A stretch of 5,064 nucleotides of DNA, taken from Spirochaetaceae bacterium (GTDB taxonomy: Bacteria > Spirochaetota > Spirochaetia > CADAEX01). Below are positions 1 to 3,849 of the stretch, one piece after another. The notes under the pieces are model-generated. The model worked only from the letters and a program-made list of their open reading frames with translations, did no database searches and was not told the origin of the DNA. The position numbers and the translations under genes are program-made. Location: assembly GCA_009778835.1 (NCBI GenBank), contig WRFK01000135.1:1-5064 (forward strand), read 5' to 3'. Numbering within the stretch: the first letter of the stretch is position 1; every line of letters starts with the position of its first letter.

Positions 1-63
1 AGGATCTTCTCCCAATTCAATTATGAGTTCTTTTATTAGATTCATTATTTTTTCTTTGTTCAT
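1..63 (-). CDS. folE: N-terminal fragment, probable GTP cyclohydrolase I (FolE)
   Basis: Reading leftward from the ATG at 63-61, 21 codons stay open to the window edge. The peptide starts MNKEKIMNLI and continues KELIIELGEDP. An amphipathic helix ending in (I/L)GEDP is how many GTP cyclohydrolase I proteins begin, just before the conserved REGL..TP segment, which would lie outside the window. That enzyme converts GTP to 7,8-dihydroneopterin triphosphate, the entry to pterin and folate synthesis. No Shine-Dalgarno precedes the ATG; a TATA-like box lies about 31 bp upstream, which suits a leaderless transcript. The call rests on about 20 residues and could be wrong. Many euryarchaea use a different enzyme (MptA) for this step, so confirmation would be informative. 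Confidence 0.4.
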   Translation of the reverse strand, partial: MNKEKIMNLIKELIIELGEDP

Positions 64-90
64 GGAGCAATAATAACAATAAAAACAGTT

Positions 91-98
91 TTTTTAAA
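91..98 (-). promoter_or_regulatory. Putative archaeal TATA box for the left-edge gene
   Basis: The minus strand reads TTTAAAAA here, preceded by CCCC. Its centre is about 31 bp from the ATG at 63, the spacing expected if transcription begins at or next to the start codon. The absence of a ribosome binding site before that ATG fits. The region is AT-rich, so a chance match is possible. Confidence 0.35.
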
Positions 99-135
99 GG
101 GGTGTCGATATCCTCTGCATAAAATTTACATAGCA

Positions 136-265
136 TCTCGCGGAGGCGCAGAGACACAAAGGAATTATCCAAAAAAACATTGGACTTTCTGCTGGATAGA
201 ATACTTAATATAAGAAATTTAAAAATTATTTCATACTCTTGGCGCCTTTGCGGCTTGGCGTGAAA
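136..265. repeat. Intergenic element bounded by degenerate inverted GC-rich repeats
   Basis: The left arm (136-162) contains GCGCAGAGACACAAAGG. The right arm (241-265) reads GGCGCCTTTGCGGCTTGGCG then TGAAA, and its reverse complement, starting TTTCACGCCAAGCCGCAAAGG, is an imperfect copy of the left arm. Both arms are much richer in G+C than the roughly 78-bp AT-rich core between them. Arms of the CGCAGAGnCGCAAAGG type recur between genes in many bacterial and some archaeal genomes. There is no ORF in the core and no target-site duplication that I can see. It sits after the 3' end of the ketopantoate reductase gene and before the promoter of the left-edge gene. The rest of 64-302 shows only AT-rich sequence, including a T7 run on the minus strand (177-171) that could help terminate transcription. 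Confidence 0.6.
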
Positions 266-302
266 TTATTATAGATAAATTAAGGGATCATATCTTATCT
301 GG

Positions 303-1247
303 TTATTTGTTTTCAAGAGCTTTTACAAGAAGAAAGAGCGCAAGATTTCCTTTGGCTCTTATTCCATTATCTTTTGCTGTTTTGGAAATAAATCCCGAAA
401 TATTTTCAATTTCTGTTTTTTTGCCTGCCAATATATCCTGGAGCATTGAAGATTTGTTTGCTTTTGTATTTTTTGCAACTTCAAGAACTGTGTTATATGT
501 TTCAGCTGGATCGAGTTTTATGCTAACAGTTTTTGCAGCAAGGCAGACCTCATCTGTAATTATTTTTATAAGACTTTTTAAGTAACTGCTTTTGTCAATA
601 ATACCGTTACTTTCTTTTAGGATAGCTGTTATTGAATTTATGGATGTGTTTACAGCGAGTTTTTCCCATATCATTTTTTTTGGATTATCTGTATAGGAAG
701 TTTTAAACCCTGCTTTTTCAAAAGCTGTAATCAATGGGGCAATTCCTGCGGTATAACACCCTTTATCGCTCCCAGCCATTCCAATAGCTGTTTTGCCTTT
801 CCCTCCATGGATTACAATTCCTGGCTCAAGCAGCGTAGCCCCTTCTGTAGTAGTGCCGGCTGCAATATTTTCCTGTTTAAAAAAAGCAGAAAGGGCTTCA
901 ATATTTCCCGCCCCATTCTGAAGTGTTACAGCAATAGAATCTGCTTTGACAAATTTACAAACAGATTCAGCGGCATTTGCAGTAGAAAATGATTTAACAC
1001 AAAATATATAGTAGTTGCAGTTTTTAAATTTTTCACTTGACTCCATTTTTGCCGCAGGGAGCGCTTCATAAATAAAGGTGTGTAGAATTTCCTCTCCTGA
1101 AGGAGATAAAACTTTTAGCCCATTTTTCGCAATAGCATTTATTTTTGCATCATCGGAGTCTGTAATTATAACATTATATCCTGCATTGGCGAGATAACTC
1201 CCAAAAAGCGAACCTGTTGCGCCGGCTCCAATAATTGCTATGTTCAT
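303..1247 (-). CDS. panE: 2-dehydropantoate 2-reductase (ketopantoate reductase)
   Basis: The 314-residue protein reduces 2-dehydropantoate to (R)-pantoate with NAD(P)H in the cytoplasm, the second step of CoA synthesis. The N-terminal Rossmann fold opens with IIGAGATGSLFG (glycines 7, 9, 12). The family motif VTLQNG ends at residue 112 and GTTTEGATLLEPG follows at 131-143. The C-terminal helical domain has WEKLAVN (194-200), whose Lys196 matches the catalytic lysine of E. coli PanE, and SSMLQD with KKTEIENISG (266-286), matching the substrate-binding Ser and the conserved acidic residue. Length is close to the usual 290-315. The ATG at 1247-1245 places the Rossmann motif directly at the N-terminus; it has no Shine-Dalgarno. 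The gene is transcribed away from the pantoate kinase operon, which uses its product. In Thermococcus the homologous enzyme is the step inhibited by CoA; whether that applies here is inference. A related hydroxy-acid reductase of the same family is a less likely alternative. Confidence 0.93.
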   Translation of the reverse strand: MNIAIIGAGATGSLFGSYLANAGYNVIITDSDDAKINAIAKNGLKVLSPSGEEILHTFIYEALPAAKMESSEKFKNCNYYIFCVKSFSTANAAESVCKFVKADSIAVTLQNGAGNIEALSAFFKQENIAAGTTTEGATLLEPGIVIHGGKGKTAIGMAGSDKGCYTAGIAPLITAFEKAGFKTSYTDNPKKMIWEKLAVNTSINSITAILKESNGIIDKSSYLKSLIKIITDEVCLAAKTVSIKLDPAETYNTVLEVAKNTKANKSSMLQDILAGKKTEIENISGFISKTAKDNGIRAKGNLALFLLVKALENK

Positions 1248-1275
1248 TATTATAATATATCAGAAACCAAATAAT

Positions 1276-1282
1276 CTTTAAA
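1276..1282 (-). promoter_or_regulatory. Putative archaeal TATA box for panE
   Basis: The minus strand reads TTTAAAG, centred about 32 bp upstream of the panE ATG. This would put the transcription start within a few bases of the start codon and explains the missing Shine-Dalgarno. An alternating A/T stretch (ATATATTATAATA) lies right before the ATG. Assignment is by position and composition only. Confidence 0.4.
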
Positions 1283-1295
1283 CCTGGAATTTTAT

Positions 1296-1315
1296 TTTGC
1301 TTTTTTTAAAGCAAA
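1296..1315. promoter_or_regulatory. Perfect 8-bp dyad upstream of the panE TATA box
   Basis: TTTGCTTT and AAAGCAAA form perfect inverted arms around a 4-base centre (TTTT). The dyad begins about 14 bp behind the proposed panE TATA box, where a transcriptional regulator could bind. No gene ends here, so a terminator role is unlikely. The GC pair in each arm makes it somewhat less likely to be a chance product of AT-rich sequence. Confidence 0.4.
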
Positions 1316-1364
1316 TCAATTATTTTTTAAGTTATATAGGTATAGGAACTTTTAATTCCTGAAA

Positions 1365-1426
1365 AGGTGTACTTTTTTTAATGATATGGCAGGCGCAATT
1401 TGATTGGTTGACATCTCTGTACACCT
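1365..1426. repeat. 8-bp inverted repeat AGGTGTAC / GTACACCT with 46-base spacer
   Basis: AGGTGTAC (1365-1372) and GTACACCT (1419-1426) are perfect inverse copies. They enclose 46 bases that begin with a T7 run and have no ORF. The right arm lies between the -35-like and -10-like hexamers proposed for the next gene. It could be a pair of operator half-sites, a stem in RNA, or the ends of a small degenerate element; the sequence does not decide. Confidence 0.4.
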
Positions 1427-1436
1427 GAGATATTTT
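1408..1436 (+). promoter_or_regulatory. Bacterial-type promoter-like sequence before the nuclease-like gene
   Basis: TTGACA (1408-1413) is a perfect -35 consensus. A 17-bp spacer separates it from TATTTT (1431-1436), which matches TATAAT at 4 of 6 positions. Transcription would start near 1443, giving a short leader that carries the Shine-Dalgarno. No archaeal-style TATA box stands 25-32 bp before this ATG. In an archaeal host the match may be accidental or a relic of a bacterial donor. Confidence 0.3.
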
Positions 1437-1442
1437 TAATAT

Positions 1443-1447
1443 AGGAG
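1443..1447 (+). promoter_or_regulatory. Shine-Dalgarno AGGAG for the nuclease-like gene
   Basis: AGGAG ends 6 bases before the ATG at 1454, an optimal spacing that fixes this start. It contrasts with the other three genes here that appear to begin transcripts, none of which has such a site. Confidence 0.75.
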
Positions 1448-1453
1448 TATTCT

Positions 1454-2023
1454 ATGTCGGAATTATACAACGAGCCTCTAACCTTTGAGAAAGTTATGGC
1501 AATGTTTCAAGAGACTGATAAAAAGTTTCAGGAAACCGATCGCAGAATGAAAGAAACCGATGAACGGATGAAAAAGACCGATATTATGATCGGCAAGCTT
1601 GGAAACCGTTTCGGTGAACTTATAGAACATCTTGTTCTGCCGGGCATAGTGGAAAAATTTAATACTCTTGGATTTAACTTTTCTGATGCTTCTCAACCAC
1701 GCAGAATCTTTGACCCTAAAACAGGTCAGTTGCTGGCAGAGATTGATATACTTCTGGAAAATGGCGAGTTTGTTATAGCAGTTGAGGTAAAATCAAAATT
1801 GCATAGCAAAGATATAGATGAACATCTGGCGCGAATGGATTTTCTCCATTGTATGGCAGAGTCCAAAGGCGATAAACGCAAGTACTACGGAGCAATTGCA
1901 GGAGCAATGATTACAAAGGAAACACGAGCCTATGCTGTAAAGGCAGGGTTCTATGTTCTTGAGCAAAGTGGAGACACCATGAAGCTTGACATCCCTGAAG
2001 GGTTTATCCCTCGCGAGTGGTAA
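1454..2023 (+). CDS. Coiled-coil protein with PD-(D/E)XK nuclease-like domain
   Basis: The 189-residue protein has two parts. Residues about 14-62 are heptads of the form (F/M)xETDx(K/R), ending in GNRFGELIEHLVLPG, and should form a helical coiled coil. Residues about 65-175 look like a restriction-endonuclease fold: AEIDILL supplies Asp98, and VEVKSKL supplies Glu111 and Lys113, the D...ExK signature. Small proteins of this build (heptads plus a PD-(D/E)XK core, similar to those labelled DUF3782) are common in multiple copies in spirochaetes, cyanobacteria and some archaea. Their function is unknown, and DNA cleavage is not demonstrated by the motif alone. No signal peptide or membrane segment is seen. 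It stands alone: panE diverges upstream, and the CoA operon begins 129 bp downstream with its own promoter region. Arginine codons (8 of 10 CGN) differ from the neighbours (22 of 31 AGR), which suggests transfer. The family call is fairly safe; the role is not. Confidence 0.8.
   Translation: MSELYNEPLTFEKVMAMFQETDKKFQETDRRMKETDERMKKTDIMIGKLGNRFGELIEHLVLPGIVEKFNTLGFNFSDASQPRRIFDPKTGQLLAEIDILLENGEFVIAVEVKSKLHSKDIDEHLARMDFLHCMAESKGDKRKYYGAIAGAMITKETRAYAVKAGFYVLEQSGDTMKLDIPEGFIPREW
1505..1588 (+). repeat. Four 21-bp tandem repeats encoding heptads
   Basis: Four successive 21-bp units encode FQETDKK, FQETDRR, MKETDER and MKKTDIM. Each has the aromatic or methionine residue first and Thr-Asp at positions 4-5. 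The DNA copies are diverged but recognisable (TTTCA(A/G)GA(G/A)AC(T/C)GAT in the first two). Such repeats commonly vary in number between homologues and change coiled-coil length in steps of two helical turns. Confidence 0.75.
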
Positions 2024-2076
2024 TTGAAGCTGTCCCCCAATGGAAAAATTGCTATATTCACATGTCAGGTAATCTC

Positions 2077-2090
2077 TTTACAACTGTAAA
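2077..2090. promoter_or_regulatory. Perfect dyad TTTACA-AC-TGTAAA upstream of the CoA operon
   Basis: Six-base arms are perfect inverse copies around two central bases. It lies 54-76 bp after the stop of the nuclease-like gene and about 63-76 bp before the pantoate kinase ATG. The form suits a dimeric helix-turn-helix regulator. There is no T-run after it, so it is a poor terminator candidate. No regulator can be named. Confidence 0.35.
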
Positions 2091-2107
2091 TCATTTTGGT
2101 CATTTAT

Positions 2108-2127
2108 CATTTATTGTTGAATAAATG
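2108..2127 (+). promoter_or_regulatory. Dyad overlapping the putative TATA box of the CoA operon
   Basis: CATTTATT and AATAAATG are perfect 8-base inverted arms around GTTG. The right arm contains ATAAATG, centred about 29 bp before the ATG at 2153, the position of an archaeal TATA box for a leaderless transcript. A protein bound here would compete with TBP, so the dyad is a candidate operator. The motif TCATTT also occurs directly repeated at 2091, 2100 and 2107. A hairpin that helps end the upstream transcript is an alternative. Confidence 0.4.
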
Positions 2128-2152
2128 GCAGATTTAATAGATACTCTAATAT

Positions 2153-3085
2153 ATGAAACGGGTAACTGCCTTTTCTCCCGGACATGTTACAGGCCTCTTT
2201 TATATGAAAGATTTGGAGCCGGACCCGCTTTATTGCGGATCATTGGGATCAGGTTTTTCTTTGGTAAAAGGGACATCTACAACCGTAAACAAGAATAAAA
2301 CTTCAAAAGATCATGTAATTACAATAAATTCCATAAAAAAAGAGGCTCCGGTCAGCAGAAAAATAGTTGAACTCTTTTTTGAAAAAACAGGAATTACTCC
2401 TGAATATCTTAAAATAGAGCATGAAATAGAAACACCTCAGGGATCGGGTTTTGGCTCAAGCGGTGCAGGAGCGCTAAGCCTTGTTTTTGCGCTTAATAGA
2501 CTTTATAGCGACCCTCTAAGCGCGCTTCAGGCTTCACAAGTTGCCCATTGCGCAGAGGTAATATGTAAGACAGGACTTGGCACAGTTATGGGCGAGACCT
2601 TGGGTGGAATTAAAATATTAATAAAACCAGGAGCTCCGGGAATAGGGGCAACTATTTCTATACCATATCCTGAAGGGTTGTGTGCGATGTTTGCAGTTTA
2701 TGGTCCGCTGTCAACAAGAGAAGCTTTATCAGATCCGCTGCTTCGCGAAAAAATAACTATCAGTGGAAAAAAATATCATTCGCTTATAAAGAAGGAACCA
2801 AGTTTTGAAAATTTTATAAAATACTCCCGCGATTTTGCGGAAAGTACAGGAATGATACCGCAGAGCGTTAGAGCAGTTATGGATGGGTTTGACAAGAAGG
2901 GAATAAACAGCAGTATGCTTATGTTTGGCGAAGGGACATTTACAATTGTGCCTGAAACTGATATTGAAAAAGTAAAAAAAATTGCAGAAAAAATTATCTC
3001 TGAAATCAAATCTGCCAGAAAACCATTACTATTTTTTTCAAATATTGCAAGAGGAGGGGTAAACATTGTCAGCGAAGATGCCTAA
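2153..3085 (+). CDS. Pantoate kinase (archaeal, GHMP superfamily)
   Basis: The 310-residue cytoplasmic enzyme phosphorylates pantoate with ATP to 4-phosphopantoate. It opens with AFSPGHVTGLF (6-16), the N-terminal GHMP-type segment typical of archaeal pantoate kinases (COG1829). The ATP-binding GHMP motif is PQGSGFGSSGAGAL (95-108). GLGTVMGETLGG (141-152) leads into KPGAPG (158-163), and MLMFGEGTFTIVP (255-267) is the C-terminal motif. Length is typical. The ATG at 2153 is the first possible start because an in-frame TAA lies at 2147-2149, and it has no Shine-Dalgarno, so the mRNA is probably leaderless. The stop overlaps the start of the next gene by 20 bp, which indicates an operon with the enzyme that uses its product. 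Mevalonate and homoserine kinases share the fold but lack these N-terminal features and this neighbour. In bacteria the pathway phosphorylates pantothenate instead. Confidence 0.93.
   Translation: MKRVTAFSPGHVTGLFYMKDLEPDPLYCGSLGSGFSLVKGTSTTVNKNKTSKDHVITINSIKKEAPVSRKIVELFFEKTGITPEYLKIEHEIETPQGSGFGSSGAGALSLVFALNRLYSDPLSALQASQVAHCAEVICKTGLGTVMGETLGGIKILIKPGAPGIGATISIPYPEGLCAMFAVYGPLSTREALSDPLLREKITISGKKYHSLIKKEPSFENFIKYSRDFAESTGMIPQSVRAVMDGFDKKGINSSMLMFGEGTFTIVPETDIEKVKKIAEKIISEIKSARKPLLFFSNIARGGVNIVSEDA
3051..3059 (+). promoter_or_regulatory. Shine-Dalgarno GAGGAGGGG deciding a TTG start
   Basis: This purine-rich stretch lies inside the pantoate kinase gene and contains AGGAGG. The AGGAGG core ends 8 bases before TTG 3066 but 20 bases before the alternative ATG at 3078. 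The spacing favours the TTG. Confidence 0.75.
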
Positions 3086-3848
3086 TATCCCGAAAGACCA
3101 TCCCCGTTACAAAGCAATGATGATAAGGGAAAATATTATTAAAGGTTGTGAAACTAAAGTTGTTGCTCCTGCAGGGCTTATAGCACAGGGACGGGGCGAA
3201 GCTTTTGATTATATTATAGGAGAGAAGACAGAAAAATTTTCTCTTGATGCAATAGAGGCTGCTGCCTGCGCTTTTCTTCTTGCAGAGTATCCTGTTATTT
3301 CTGTTAACGGTAATGTGGCGCAAATCGCAGCAGAGGACCTTGTGAAACTTTCCGAAGAATCAGGCGCTCCTCTTGAGATCAATCTTTTTTACAGAGCTCC
3401 GGGAAGAGAAGAGGCTATACTTAAAGTGCTTAAAGAAGCAGGGGCAAAAACAGTGCTTGGGGTAAGCGGGAATAGCAGTATTATAAAAGAGCTTTCCAGT
3501 GACAGAAGAATAGTTGATCCTGATGGAATTTTTAAAGCAGATATGGTTTTTGTTCCTCTTGAAGATGGAGACAGGACACAAGCTCTTGTTAAGCTTGGGA
3601 AAAAAGTTATTACTGTTGATCTTAATCCACTTTCCAGAACTCCAAACAGCGCCCATGTTTCAATAATCGATAATATTACAAGAGTTCTCCCTCTTCTTAC
3701 AGAACAAATTAAAAATTATAAAAATAAAACAAAAGAAGAATTAAAATCAATATATAATTCTTATAATAATAAAAAGATATTAAAAGATTCTATTATATTT
3801 ATGTCTGAAAGGCTTTTAAAACTTTCAGCAGAGATTAGCGGAGTTTGA
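3066..3848 (+). CDS. 4-phosphopantoate--beta-alanine ligase (phosphopantothenate synthetase)
   Basis: The 260-residue enzyme joins 4-phosphopantoate and beta-alanine with ATP to form 4'-phosphopantothenate. With pantoate kinase it replaces bacterial PanC and CoaA. Family hallmarks (COG1701) are present in order: IPKDHPRYKAMMIRE (8-22), GLIAQGRGEAFDYIIGE (37-53), VISVNGNVA (77-85), LEINLFYR (103-110), VPLEDGDR (163-170) and VDLNPLSRTPNSAHVSIIDN (184-203). Length is as expected. The TTG start is chosen for its Shine-Dalgarno; the ATG at 3078, giving MPNIPKDHPR, would also match homologues and remains possible. It overlaps pantoate kinase by 20 bp (8 bp with the ATG) and ends one base before the CoaBC start, so translation is probably coupled. 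The last 50 codons, after IIDNITRVLP, are very AT-rich and Lys/Asn-rich, which looks like a less conserved helical tail. Confidence 0.95.
   Translation: MSAKMPNIPKDHPRYKAMMIRENIIKGCETKVVAPAGLIAQGRGEAFDYIIGEKTEKFSLDAIEAAACAFLLAEYPVISVNGNVAQIAAEDLVKLSEESGAPLEINLFYRAPGREEAILKVLKEAGAKTVLGVSGNSSIIKELSSDRRIVDPDGIFKADMVFVPLEDGDRTQALVKLGKKVITVDLNPLSRTPNSAHVSIIDNITRVLPLLTEQIKNYKNKTKEELKSIYNSYNNKKILKDSIIFMSERLLKLSAEISGV
3840..3843 (+). promoter_or_regulatory. Shine-Dalgarno GGAG for coaBC
   Basis: GGAG, within CGGAG at the end of the preceding gene, ends 6 bases before the ATG at 3850. This supports that start and coupled translation within the operon. Confidence 0.6.
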
Positions 3849-3849
3849 T

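Noticed and set aside
136..265. CRISPR array or insertion sequence
   Set aside because: There are only two arms, inverted not direct, with no spacers, no transposase frame and no visible target-site duplication.
307..585. 92-codon plus-strand frame opposite panE
   Set aside because: It is the complement of the panE C-terminal domain, where the SSMLQD and TEIENISG motifs show which strand codes.
1296..1315. Rho-independent terminator
   Set aside because: The T-run is in the loop rather than after the stem, and no gene on either strand ends here, so it is listed as a dyad near the panE promoter.
1344..1360. AGGAA / TTCCT hairpin between panE and the nuclease-like gene
   Set aside because: The arms are only 5 bp with a 7-base loop in AT-rich DNA and have no clear positional role, so chance is a sufficient explanation.
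2776..3066. 96-codon open frame on the minus strand
   Set aside because: It is antisense to the 3' third of pantoate kinase, including the conserved GEGTFTIV segment, and has no ribosome site or family features.
2153..3085. Mevalonate or homoserine kinase
   Set aside because: The GHMP motifs are shared, but the SPGHVTGLF start, the GLGTV..GG block and the adjoining phosphopantothenate synthetase fit pantoate kinase better.
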